In this document: positions 36,639-44,897 of the stretch, piece by piece
Layout of the letters: each line of letters begins with the position of its first letter
Position numbering within the stretch: position 1 is the first letter of the stretch
Source: Anaeromyxobacter diazotrophicus
Lineage (GTDB): Bacteria > Myxococcota > Myxococcia > Myxococcales > Anaeromyxobacteraceae
DNA: 64,000 nt
NCBI RefSeq assembly: GCF_013340205.1
Contig: NZ_BJTG01000009.1
Span: 1 to 64,000 of the forward strand
Direction of reading: 5' to 3'
Translations under genes and position numbers: made by a program
The notes under the pieces: model-generated
Told to the model about the DNA's origin: nothing
What the model saw: the letters and a program-made list of their open reading frames with translations, nothing else
Database searches by the model: none

Positions 36639-38602
36639 TACAACTGTATCTGCCCGCCCATCTCGACGACGCGGTTCGGCGGCAGGCCGAAGAAGGCGCT
36701 GGCGGTGATGGAGTTGCGGGCCATGATGATGAAGAGGCGCTTGCGCCAGTGCGGCAGGCGCGACGGGCCGGTGGGGAGCAGCGTGTCCCGGCCGAGGTAG
36801 TAGGTCGTCTCCATCGTGGTGTCGCGCAGCGGCGGCCCGGGGATGGAGGACGGCGGGAGGGCGGCCAGCATCGCGGGGACGCGCGGCGTCTGCATGAACC
36901 CGTAGCGCGCCACCACCTGCACGAACCCGGCGCGGAGCACGCGCACGGTGGCGCGCGCCTGGGACGGCACCGTCGGGATGTCCTCGGTCAGGATGGAGAC
37001 GAGCAGCACGCGCTCGTGCAGCACCTTGTTGTGCTTGAGGTGGTGCAACAGGACCGGCGGGACCGATCCCAGGTTGGAGGTCATGAAGACGGCGGTGCCC
37101 GGCACGCGGTGCGGCCCGCGGCGCTCGAGGTCGTCGAGGAACAGCTCGAGCGGCAGCCCCGCCTCGCGGAGCTGCTCGGAGAGCGCGCTCCGGCCGCGCT
37201 TCCAGGTGGACATGAGCGTGAAGACCAGCGCCGCCGCCGCCAGCGGGAACCAGCCGCCCTCCTCGATCTTGACCAGGTTGGAGGCGAAGAAGGCGAGGTC
37301 CACCGTCAGGAACACCGCCGTGAGCGGCCACGCCACCCGGCGGCGCCAATGCCAGAGGTCGCGCATCACCCGGTGAAAGAGGAGCGTGGTGATGGCCATG
37401 GTGCCGGTCACCGCGATGCCGTAGGCGGAGGCGAGCGCGGAGGAGGAGCGGAAGCCCAGGACGAGCGCCAGGCACGCCACCGCCAGGGCCCCGTTCACCT
37501 CCGGCACGTAGATCTGGCCGAACTCGGTGCGCGAGGTGTGGCGGATGGTGAAGCGCGGCGAGTAGCCGAGCTGCACCGCCTGGTTCGAGAGGGAGAAGGC
37601 CCCGGAGATGAGCGCCTGCGACGCGACGATGGCCGCAGCCGCCGCGACGGCGATCATGGGGTAGAGCGCCCACTCCGGCACGAGCAGGTAGAACGGGTTG
37701 CGGGCCGCCGTCGGGTCGCGGAGCAGCAGCGCGCCCTGGCCGAAGTAGTTGAGGACCAGCGCCGGCATCGCCACGCACAGCCAGGCGGTGCGGATGGGCT
37801 TCGCCCCGAAGTGGCCCATGTCGGCGTAGAGCGCCTCGCCGCCGGTGATGACGAGCACCACCCCGCCCAGCACCAGGAACCCGTGGGTGCGGTGCTCGAC
37901 CAGGAAGCGCAGCGCGTGGTGCGGCGAGACGGCGGCGAGCACGCCCAGGTCGCCGGCCACGGCGCGCGCGCCGAGGAGGGCGATGGCCACCAGCCACAGC
38001 AGCATGATGGGCCCGAAGACCAGCCCCACCGTGGCGGTGCCGCGCCGCTGGAACGCGAACAGCCCGACCAGGATCGCGACCGTGAGCGGCACGACCAGGT
38101 GCTCGAGGGTGGGCGCGGCGACGGCGAGGCCCTCCACCGCCGACAGCACGCTGATGGCCGGCGTGATGACCCCGTCGCCGTAGAGGAGCGCCGCGCCGAA
38201 GAGGCCGAGCAGGAGCAGCACCTGGCGGCCGCGCCGCGTGGTCTCGCGCTGCCCGACGAGGGCCATGAGCGCCAGGATCCCGCCCTCCCCCCGGTTGTCG
38301 GCCCGCATCACGAACGTGAGGTACTTGAACGTGACGACGAACGTCATCGCCCAGAACACGAGCGAGAGGACGCCGAGCACGTTGGCGGGCGTCGGCGGGA
38401 CCCCGTGGGGGCCGGTGAAGCACTCCTTGAGCGCGTACAGCGGGCTCGTGCCGATGTCGCCGAAGACGACGCCCAGGGCGGTGAGCGACAGCAAGGCGAG
38501 GGCGCGCCCGCGCGGCGAGTGCGGCGGCAGCGGGTGGGTGCCGGTCTGGCCCTGGGGGACGAGCGCGGGCGAGGGCGCGGGGGAGGTGTCGGGACGAGCC
38601 AT
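36638..38602 (-). CDS. kup: Low-affinity potassium uptake protein Kup
   Basis: Proton-coupled potassium importer of the inner membrane. ATG 38602 gives 654 residues, near the family norm. The N-terminus (ALALLSLTALGVVFGDIGTS followed by PLYALKE) is the Kup hallmark, about twelve spans follow, and the C-terminal cytoplasmic part contains TEDIPTVPSQARATVRVL and ends GLPPNRVVEMGGQIQL. Longer versions reaching upstream are unlikely because they run through low-complexity sequence. It diverges from a KimA-like permease gene, giving a potassium-transport pair. Confidence 0.95.
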   Translation of the reverse strand: MARPDTSPAPSPALVPQGQTGTHPLPPHSPRGRALALLSLTALGVVFGDIGTSPLYALKECFTGPHGVPPTPANVLGVLSLVFWAMTFVVTFKYLTFVMRADNRGEGGILALMALVGQRETTRRGRQVLLLLGLFGAALLYGDGVITPAISVLSAVEGLAVAAPTLEHLVVPLTVAILVGLFAFQRRGTATVGLVFGPIMLLWLVAIALLGARAVAGDLGVLAAVSPHHALRFLVEHRTHGFLVLGGVVLVITGGEALYADMGHFGAKPIRTAWLCVAMPALVLNYFGQGALLLRDPTAARNPFYLLVPEWALYPMIAVAAAAAIVASQALISGAFSLSNQAVQLGYSPRFTIRHTSRTEFGQIYVPEVNGALAVACLALVLGFRSSSALASAYGIAVTGTMAITTLLFHRVMRDLWHWRRRVAWPLTAVFLTVDLAFFASNLVKIEEGGWFPLAAAALVFTLMSTWKRGRSALSEQLREAGLPLELFLDDLERRGPHRVPGTAVFMTSNLGSVPPVLLHHLKHNKVLHERVLLVSILTEDIPTVPSQARATVRVLRAGFVQVVARYGFMQTPRVPAMLAALPPSSIPGPPLRDTTMETTYYLGRDTLLPTGPSRLPHWRKRLFIIMARNSITASAFFGLPPNRVVEMGGQIQL

Positions 38603-38883
38603 TCGAGCGAGCCGCCGGGAGCCTAAGCGCGATGGCCGTTCGCGTCGAGGACCGCGTGCTCGCGCTGGCAGGTAGGCGTGGCCGGGGAGCGAGCACCCGC
38701 CTGCTCGAAGTCCTGGCATCGCCGACCCACCTGGGCTAAGAGTCCGCCCGCGCCGGCGGGGGGACCCGCCGTGTTCGCTGCTGTCCGGCTCGAGAAGGCA
38801 GAACGTACGCTCGGAGCGCGCAGGCACGACGCTTGCGACGGGCGCGCGCCGTGTCCGGCGCGACGTCCAGGACAGGAGACCGC
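38603..38883. other. Divergent intergenic region between kup and the KimA-like gene
   Basis: A 281-base gap that must hold both promoters. I see a good ribosome-binding site (AGGAG, 38874-38878) for the plus-strand gene, GC-rich stems and a GGGGGACCC string near 38756, but no complete riboswitch fold that I can support. Confidence 0.5.
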
Positions 38884-40914
38884 TTGGATCCCCACGGCAA
38901 GGGCAGCCCTCCGCTCGCGACGCCCCCTCCCGCGCCGCGCGTGTCGCGCCTGCGGCGGGTGCTGCTCGGCGCGCCCCGCAACGTCCAGGATCCGAACGTC
39001 TACCACTCCATCTCGCTGGTGGCGTTCCTGGCCTGGGTCGGCCTCGGGGCCGACGGGCTCTCCTCCTCCGCCTACGGTCCCGACGAGGCGTTCCGGGCGC
39101 TGGGCGAGCACCACGAGCTGGCGGTGGCGCTGGCGCTCGCGACCGCGCTCACCGTCATCGTCATCTCGGTCGCGTACTCGCAGATCATCAAGCGCTTCCC
39201 CTTCGGCGGCGGCGGCTACGTGGTGGCGAGCCGGCTGCTGGGGGCGCGCTGGGGCGTGGTCTCCGGCTCGGCCCTGCTGGTCGACTACATCCTCACCATC
39301 TCGGTGTCGATCGCGAGCGGCGCCGACCAGGTCTTCTCGGTCCTGCCCCCCGGCTGGGCGCAGTCCAAGCTCCTCGTCGAGGCGGTGGTCATCGGCCTCC
39401 TGGTGCTGCTCAACCTGCGGGGCGTGAAGGAGTCGGTGACCGTCCTCACGCCCATCTTCCTCGTGTTCCTGCTCACCCACATCTTCCTCATCGTGGGGGG
39501 CGTGGCCGGGCACGCGGTGGAGCTGCCGCGCGTGACGGCCGAGGTGCACCAGGGGTTCTCGAGCGGCCTCGCCACCCTCGGGCTGGCCGGGATGTTCGGC
39601 ATCTTCGTCCGCGCCTACTCGATGGGCGCCGGCACGTACACCGGCATCGAGGCGGTCTCGAACGGGCTCCAGATCATGCGCGAGCCGAAGGTGGAGACCG
39701 CCCGGCGGACGATGGTCTACATGTCCGTCTCGCTGGCGCTGACCGCCGGCGGGATCCTCCTGCTCTACATGCTGTTCCACGTGGTGCCGGAGGGCGACAA
39801 GACGATGAACGCCCTGCTGCTGGAGAGGTTCGCCGGCGGCTTCCGGCCGGGCGGGCTCCCCGTCGGCACCGGGTACGTGTGGGTCACGCTGGGCGCGGAG
39901 GCCGCGCTGCTGTTCGTGGCGGCGCAGGCCGGCTTCATCGACGGGCCGCGCGTCATGGCGAACATGGCGCACGACTCCTGGCTGCCGCACCGCTTCGGCC
40001 AGCTCTCCGACCGCCTCACCATGCAGGACGGCGTGCTGCTCATGGGCGGCGCCTCCATCGCCACGCTCCTCTACACGCACGGCAACATCACCGCGCTCGT
40101 GACGATGTACTCCATCAACGTCTTCGTCACCTTCTCGCTCTCGCAGATCGCGATGCTGCGCTACTGGCTGGAGCGCCGCCGCGAGGGCGGGTTCAAGCGG
40201 GGCGCGGTCGTCCACGGGGCGGCCCTCCTGCTCTGCCTCGCCATCCTCGCCGGCACCGTCTACGAGAAGTTCGGCCAGGGCGGCTGGATCACGCTGGCGG
40301 TGACCGGCGTCGTGATCGCGCTCTGCTTCACGATCCGCCGCCACTACCGGCGCGTGCAGGACAACCTGAAGCGGCTCGACGAGATCATGAACGCCCTGCC
40401 TGCCCACCCGGTCGGCGAGCACCGGAAGCTCGACCCCAAGCTCCCCACCGCCGTGCTGCTCGTGGGCGCCTACTCCGGGCTCGGCATCCACCAGCTCCTC
40501 ACCATCCAGCGGCTCTTCCCCTCCCACTACAAGAACTTCGTGTTCCTGTCGGTGGGCGTCATCGACTCCGCCACCATGAAGGGCGTGGAGGAGGTGGAGG
40601 CCATCCGCGCCCAGACCGAGCAGAGCCTGCGGCGCTACGTCGACCTGGCGCGGCGGCTCGGGCTCGCCGCGGACTACCGGATGGCGATCGGCACCGAGGC
40701 GGTGGCCGAGGCCGAGCGCCTCTGCCTCGAGGTCGGGCGGGAGTTCTCGCGCGCCATCTTCTTCGCCGGGAAGCTCGTCTTCGAGCAGGAGCGCTGGTAC
40801 CAGCGGCTCCTCCACAACGAGACCGCCTACCAGCTCCAGCGGCGCCTCCAGTTCGCCGGGCTGAACGCCATGGTGCTCCCGGTGCGGGTGATGGAGCCGG
40901 CGCGCGCGGCGTGA
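38884..40914 (+). CDS. APC-superfamily permease, KimA (YdaO)-like, probable potassium importer
   Basis: TTG 38884 with AGGAG 5 bases upstream gives 676 residues. About twelve spans (residues ~40-495) contain [38 protein letters not shown] and [17 protein letters not shown], the pattern of the KimA/YdaO group. A cytoplasmic C-terminal domain of about 170 residues follows ([34 protein letters not shown]), resembling a USP-like fold. KimA is a high-affinity potassium/proton symporter in Bacillus. The neighbouring divergent kup supports a potassium role, though amino-acid transport cannot be excluded from sequence alone. Confidence 0.82.
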   Translation: MDPHGKGSPPLATPPPAPRVSRLRRVLLGAPRNVQDPNVYHSISLVAFLAWVGLGADGLSSSAYGPDEAFRALGEHHELAVALALATALTVIVISVAYSQIIKRFPFGGGGYVVASRLLGARWGVVSGSALLVDYILTISVSIASGADQVFSVLPPGWAQSKLLVEAVVIGLLVLLNLRGVKESVTVLTPIFLVFLLTHIFLIVGGVAGHAVELPRVTAEVHQGFSSGLATLGLAGMFGIFVRAYSMGAGTYTGIEAVSNGLQIMREPKVETARRTMVYMSVSLALTAGGILLLYMLFHVVPEGDKTMNALLLERFAGGFRPGGLPVGTGYVWVTLGAEAALLFVAAQAGFIDGPRVMANMAHDSWLPHRFGQLSDRLTMQDGVLLMGGASIATLLYTHGNITALVTMYSINVFVTFSLSQIAMLRYWLERRREGGFKRGAVVHGAALLLCLAILAGTVYEKFGQGGWITLAVTGVVIALCFTIRRHYRRVQDNLKRLDEIMNALPAHPVGEHRKLDPKLPTAVLLVGAYSGLGIHQLLTIQRLFPSHYKNFVFLSVGVIDSATMKGVEEVEAIRAQTEQSLRRYVDLARRLGLAADYRMAIGTEAVAEAERLCLEVGREFSRAIFFAGKLVFEQERWYQRLLHNETAYQLQRRLQFAGLNAMVLPVRVMEPARAA

Positions 40915-40988
40915 GGCGCCCCCCGCGGCCGCGCTCCGGGCGCCCGGCCGCCGTTGAATCGTCCGTCCGGTTGCGGCATGTTCGTCGG

Positions 40989-41903
40989 ATGGACAAGGCG
41001 AACAAGATCTGGCTCGACGGGAAGCTCGTCGCGTGGGACGACGCGAAGGTCCACGTGCTCACGCACGCGCTGCACTACGGGGTGGGCGTGTTCGAGGGCA
41101 TCCGCGCCTACAAGACGGCGGGCGGGCGCTCGGCCGTGTTCCGGCTCCGGGAGCACATGCAGCGGCTCTACGACTCCGCGCACGTGCTGCTGATGGAGAT
41201 CCCCTACCCCATCGAGCGGCTGCACGAGGCCTGCCTCGAGACGCTACGGGCCAACGGCCAGGCGGAGGGCTACATCCGGCCGCTCGCCTTCTTCGGCTAC
41301 GGCAGCATGGGCGTCGGGGCGGTGAACCCGGTCCAGGTCACGATCGCGAGCTGGCCCTGGGGCGCGTACCTCTCGGACGAGGGCCTGAAGCGCGGCATCC
41401 GGGCCAAGGTCTCCTCGTTCAACCGGCTCCACGTCAACGTGAACATGGTCCGCGCCAAGGTGAGCGGGCAGTACGTGAACTCGTTCCTGGCCAACCGGGA
41501 GGCGACCCTGTCCGGGTTCGACGAGGCCATCCTGCTCGACACCGACGGCTACGTCGCCGAGGGCTCGGGCGAGAACCTCTACATCGTGAAGGACGGCACG
41601 ATCTTCACGCCGCCGCTCTCCTCGCCGGTGCTGGCCGGCATCACCCGCGACTCGGTGCTCCGGATCGCGAAGGACCAGGGCATCCCGGTGTGCGAGCAGA
41701 AGTTCACCCGCGACACGATGTACCTGGCCGACGAGCTCTTCATGACCGGCACCGCGGCCGAGGTGACGCCGGTGCGCGAGGTGGACCACCGGCGCATCGG
41801 CCGGGGCGAGCCGGGGCCGGTGACGAAGAAGATCCAGGAGGAGTACTTCAAGGCCGTCCACGGCGAGACGCCGAAGTACGAGAGCTGGCTCACGTACTAC
41901 TGA
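40989..41903 (+). CDS. ilvE: Branched-chain amino acid aminotransferase
   Basis: PLP enzyme interconverting Leu/Ile/Val and their keto acids. The 304-residue product starts [20 protein letters not shown] and has FEGIRAYKT, the catalytic Lys region [18 protein letters not shown], and [10 protein letters not shown], as in class IV IlvE. A weak promoter (TTGAAT 40954-40959, 17-base spacer, CATGTT 40977-40982) ends 6 bases before the ATG, so the mRNA could be leaderless; no ribosome-binding site is visible. No other ilv gene is nearby. Confidence 0.95.
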   Translation: MDKANKIWLDGKLVAWDDAKVHVLTHALHYGVGVFEGIRAYKTAGGRSAVFRLREHMQRLYDSAHVLLMEIPYPIERLHEACLETLRANGQAEGYIRPLAFFGYGSMGVGAVNPVQVTIASWPWGAYLSDEGLKRGIRAKVSSFNRLHVNVNMVRAKVSGQYVNSFLANREATLSGFDEAILLDTDGYVAEGSGENLYIVKDGTIFTPPLSSPVLAGITRDSVLRIAKDQGIPVCEQKFTRDTMYLADELFMTGTAAEVTPVREVDHRRIGRGEPGPVTKKIQEEYFKAVHGETPKYESWLTYY

Positions 41904-41939
41904 CGCGGCGCCCGCGAGCGCCCGCAGGCTCCCCAGGAA

Positions 41940-41979
41940 GATTTCGGCCGCCCGGTTGTTCTACGCGGCGGCCGAAATC
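41940..41979. promoter_or_regulatory. 13-bp perfect inverted repeat upstream of the Fic-fold gene
   Basis: Arms GATTTCGGCCGCC (41940-41952) and GGCGGCCGAAATC (41967-41979) around a 14-base loop, 36 bases after ilvE and ending one base before the -35 element of the next gene. It could be the ilvE terminator (no T-tract) or an operator for the Fic-fold gene. The AT ends make it stand out from ordinary GC stems here. Confidence 0.6.
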
Positions 41980-41980
41980 G

Positions 41981-42010
41981 TTGACCTTTCCCGCGCGTTT
42001 CGGCTACATC
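41981..42010 (+). promoter_or_regulatory. Sigma70-like promoter for the Fic-fold gene
   Basis: TTGACC at 41981-41986, an 18-base spacer and TACATC at 42005-42010. The predicted transcript starts near 42017, leaving about 26 bases of leader with GAGGAG before ATG 42043. This is a conventional leadered promoter, unlike several neighbours. Confidence 0.6.
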
Positions 42011-42042
42011 GCGCACCCGCGCCGGACCCAGACGAGGAGCAC

Positions 42043-42807
42043 ATGCGGAGCCGCTATCTCGACATCGACGATCGCACCCAGGACCTCGCGGAGCTGCTCC
42101 GCGATCGGCCCGCGATCGCACAGGATTTCACCCGGATGTACGAGCTGTCGTGGATTTACCACGACAGCGCGCTGGAGGGCGTCGTCTACAGCGGGCAGGA
42201 GATCGAGGTCGCGCTCGCCGGCCAGATGCTGGCCGAGGCCGGCAGCATGGCGATGTTCCGGGACATCCGGAACGCCAAGGCGGCGGTGGAGGTGGTCCGG
42301 GCCGAGGCCTCGGCCAAGAAGCTCAAGATCACGCTCCCGCTGGTGAAGCAGCTCAACGCCGCCCTGCACGCCGGCAACGAGGCGCGCGCCAACGCCGACT
42401 TCCGCAAGGACATCCCGCTGCACCGGGCCTACTTCCACGAGATCGTCCAGCCGGCGCAGATCCCGGCGCAGCTGGCGGCGGTGCTGGAGCTGTGCGAGAC
42501 GGCGGACTTCAAGGCCGCCCACCCCATCCAGCGCGCGTCGAGGCTGCAGCACGGGTTCATGCACGTCTACCCGTACACCGAGGGCTCGGGCCGCATCGCG
42601 CGCCTCCTCGCGAACCTCATCCTGCTCCACGAGGGCTACCAGCCCTGCGTCATCCACACCATCGACCGGCAGCGCTACTACGAGTCGCTGAAGCTCGCCG
42701 AGCCGGCGCTGCGGGAGCTCATGATGGACTCGATGGAGAACGCGCTCACGAGCGCCGAGAAGTACTGCCGCGAGGCGGCGGCGGCCCACCGCAAGCTCGC
42801 CCGCTGA
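42043..42807 (+). CDS. Fic-fold protein with altered catalytic motif
   Basis: A 254-residue product with a GAGGAG site before ATG 42043. The Fic core helix reads HGFMHVYPYTEGSGRIARLL: aligned with the normal HPFxxGNGRxxR motif, the catalytic His position is Tyr (Y176) and the Asn is Ser (S182), while Glu180, Gly and both Arg remain. An N-terminal HDSALEG segment resembles the autoinhibitory helix motif [S/T]xxxE, with Glu45 present. AMP transfer is therefore doubtful; it could be an inactive scaffold or use different chemistry. It has its own promoter with a large inverted repeat. Confidence 0.85.
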   Translation: MRSRYLDIDDRTQDLAELLRDRPAIAQDFTRMYELSWIYHDSALEGVVYSGQEIEVALAGQMLAEAGSMAMFRDIRNAKAAVEVVRAEASAKKLKITLPLVKQLNAALHAGNEARANADFRKDIPLHRAYFHEIVQPAQIPAQLAAVLELCETADFKAAHPIQRASRLQHGFMHVYPYTEGSGRIARLLANLILLHEGYQPCVIHTIDRQRYYESLKLAEPALRELMMDSMENALTSAEKYCREAAAAHRKLAR

Positions 42808-42884
42808 TCCGGGCCCCGCCCCGTCCCTCGACCCCAGGTCACCCGGCCCGCCGACGCCCCGACAGGGTGTAGGCGGGCGTGGCC

Positions 42885-42896
42885 AGGTCGCGACCT
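42885..42896. promoter_or_regulatory. nfo: 12-bp perfect palindrome at the endonuclease IV promoter
   Basis: AGGTCGCGACCT reads the same on both strands and sits just upstream of TATTGT/TATAGA (42899-42909), the likely -10 of the nfo gene. An operator in the promoter spacer is a reasonable reading; the regulator is unknown. Confidence 0.5.
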
Positions 42897-42920
42897 CCTA
42901 TTGTATAGAAGGCCGCTTCC

Positions 42921-43745
42921 ATGATCCTGGGTGCCCACGAAGGCGTAGCTGGTGGTGTCTCGACCGCGTTCGCCCGGGCCGAGGCCGACGGGGCGGAGTG
43001 CCTCCAGATCTTCACCCGGAACGTCCGCGGGTGGGCGGCGAAGCCGCTCGAGCCCGACGAGGTGGCGCGCTTCCGCGCGGAGTCCAGGCGCACCGGGTTC
43101 CCGGTGGCCGCCCACTCCACCTACCTCGTGAACCTCTGCTGCGCCGACGCCGACATCCGCCGGAAGAGCTGGGACGCGCTCGCGGACGAGCTCGCGCGCT
43201 GCGAGCAGCTCGGCATCCGCTGGCTCGTCTTCCACCCCGGGAGCCACGCCGACGAGGCGGAGGGGATCCGGACGGTGGCCGAGGGCATGGCCAGCGCGCT
43301 CGAGCGCTCCCCGGGGAAGGCGCGGCTCCTCGTCGAGACCACCGCCGGGCAGGGCTCGAACCTCGGCTGGCGCTTCGAGCAGGTGGCCGCCATCCGCGCC
43401 GCCGTGCCCGCCGCGCTGCGCCGCCGGGTGGGGGTCTGCGTCGACACCTGCCACCTCCACGCCGCCGGGTACGACCTCGCCACCCCGGAGGGCTACGAGG
43501 CCACCCTGGCCGAGCTCGACCGGACCATCGGCCTCGCGCGGGTGGAGGCGTTCCACCTCAACGACTGCAAGAAGCCGCGCGGCTGCCGCGTCGACCGTCA
43601 CGAGCACATCGGCCAGGGCACGCTCGGCCTCGAAGCCTTCCGGCGCCTCGTCAACGACCGGCGCTTCGCCGAGGTCCCGGCCTTCCTGGAGACGGAGCTG
43701 CGGTTCAAGGAGAACCTGGCCGTGCTCCGCTCGCTCCTCCGATGA
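42921..43745 (+). CDS. nfo: Deoxyribonuclease IV (AP endonuclease)
   Basis: Cleaves 5' to abasic sites in base-excision repair using a trinuclear zinc centre. The 274-residue TIM-barrel begins MILGAHEGVAGGVSTAFARA and carries the metal-ligand regions HSTYLVNL, LVFHPGSH, LLVETTAGQGSNLG, CVDTCHLHAAGYD, FHLNDCKKPRGCRVDRHEHI and the C-terminal LETEL. The latter is slightly unlike the usual LETP. ATG 42921 follows a -10-like TATAGA by 11 bases with no ribosome-binding site. Its stop overlaps the next gene (ATGA). Confidence 0.94.
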   Translation: MILGAHEGVAGGVSTAFARAEADGAECLQIFTRNVRGWAAKPLEPDEVARFRAESRRTGFPVAAHSTYLVNLCCADADIRRKSWDALADELARCEQLGIRWLVFHPGSHADEAEGIRTVAEGMASALERSPGKARLLVETTAGQGSNLGWRFEQVAAIRAAVPAALRRRVGVCVDTCHLHAAGYDLATPEGYEATLAELDRTIGLARVEAFHLNDCKKPRGCRVDRHEHIGQGTLGLEAFRRLVNDRRFAEVPAFLETELRFKENLAVLRSLLR

Positions 43746-44893
43746 AGCCCTCCCCTCGCGGGCCCCTCCCGCCCCACCACGACGTGCGCGCCCGCCACGC
43801 CGCCGCGCTCCACCGGGCGCCGCGGATGGCGGTGCTGCGGTCGAAGCTGACCGGCGAGGTGCGGCCGGGCGCCGACCCGCACCGCGTGAAGCTGGAGCGG
43901 CTGGTCCACTACGCGAAGGGCCACGCCCGGGCGCTCGTGCTCACGCACGACAACCCCGACCCGGACTCGATCGCCTCGGCGGTGGCGCTCGCCCACCTGC
44001 TGCGCCAGCTCGCGGGGGTGGAGGCGATCGTCGCCTACGGCGGGATCGTGGGGCGCGCCGAGAACCGGGCGCTCATCCGCGTGCTGAAGCTGCCGGTGGT
44101 GCCCATCTCGCGCGTCGTCTTCGACGACCACGACCTCATCTGCATGGTCGACACGCAGCCCGAGCAGGGGAACCACTCCCTGCCGGCGCGCCACTTCCCG
44201 GACGTGGTCATCGACCACCACCCCGAGCGGCCCGAGACGCGGCTCGCGCCCATCGCCGACGTGGGGGAGCAGGTCGGCGCGACGAGCACGGTGATGGTGG
44301 AGTACTTCCGCGCGAGCGGGCTCCCCATGCCGCCGCAGCTCGCGACGGCGCTCTACTACGGGGTGAAGGCCGACACGCGCGACCTCGGCCGCCAGACCAC
44401 GAAGGCCGACGTCGACGCCTACCTGTGGCTCTTCCCGATGGTCGACAAGGAGGCGCTGGGCGAGATCGAGCACCCGCGCCTGCCGCTCGAGTACTTCCAG
44501 CTCTACCACGCGGCCATCGAGCGGGCGCTCGTCTACGAGCACGCGGTGGTGTGCGACCTCGTCGAGGTGTACGCGCCGGACATGGTGGCGGAGGTGGCCG
44601 AGCGCTTCATGTTCCTCGAGGACGTGAAGTGGTCGGTGGCCTTCGGCGAGTACCAGGGGCAGCTCTACTTCTCGCTCCGCACCAGCGACCGGCGCATGAA
44701 CGCGGGGCGGCTCATCCGCGACGTCATCGAGGAGAAGGGCGGCTCGGCCGGCGGGCACGGCTCGATGGCGGGCGCCCGCATCCCCCTGAGCGGCATGGGC
44801 CCGCTGGCGCGCGCCCGCTTCAAGGCGGAGCTGGTGCAGCGCTTCCTCAGGGAGTTCGGCGTGCGCGCGCGCAAGGGCCGGCGCATGGTCTAG
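43742..44893 (+). CDS. DHH-family phosphoesterase
   Basis: A 383-residue protein overlapping nfo (ATGA). DHH motifs: THDNPDPDSIASA, a VDTQPEQGNHS region, VIDHHPERPETR with the DHH triad; the C-terminal DHHA1 motif is GGSAGGHGSMAGARIPL. This domain pair hydrolyses small nucleotides such as nanoRNA, pAp or cyclic dinucleotides. The N-terminal 45 basic residues are an extension. Coupling to endonuclease IV suggests nucleotide or DNA-end cleanup, but the substrate cannot be read from sequence. Confidence 0.88.
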   Translation: MKPSPRGPLPPHHDVRARHAAALHRAPRMAVLRSKLTGEVRPGADPHRVKLERLVHYAKGHARALVLTHDNPDPDSIASAVALAHLLRQLAGVEAIVAYGGIVGRAENRALIRVLKLPVVPISRVVFDDHDLICMVDTQPEQGNHSLPARHFPDVVIDHHPERPETRLAPIADVGEQVGATSTVMVEYFRASGLPMPPQLATALYYGVKADTRDLGRQTTKADVDAYLWLFPMVDKEALGEIEHPRLPLEYFQLYHAAIERALVYEHAVVCDLVEVYAPDMVAEVAERFMFLEDVKWSVAFGEYQGQLYFSLRTSDRRMNAGRLIRDVIEEKGGSAGGHGSMAGARIPLSGMGPLARARFKAELVQRFLREFGVRARKGRRMV

Positions 44894-44897
44894 CGGC

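Noticed and set aside
38640-38884. Possible ydaO-type cyclic di-AMP riboswitch before the KimA-like gene
   Set aside because: A GGGGGACCC string is present, but the expected GGGGUGAAUC-like, GGGA-like and GACAGCUAAC-like blocks are not found in order. A covariance-model search for ydaO (RF00379) would decide; a significant hit would overturn this.
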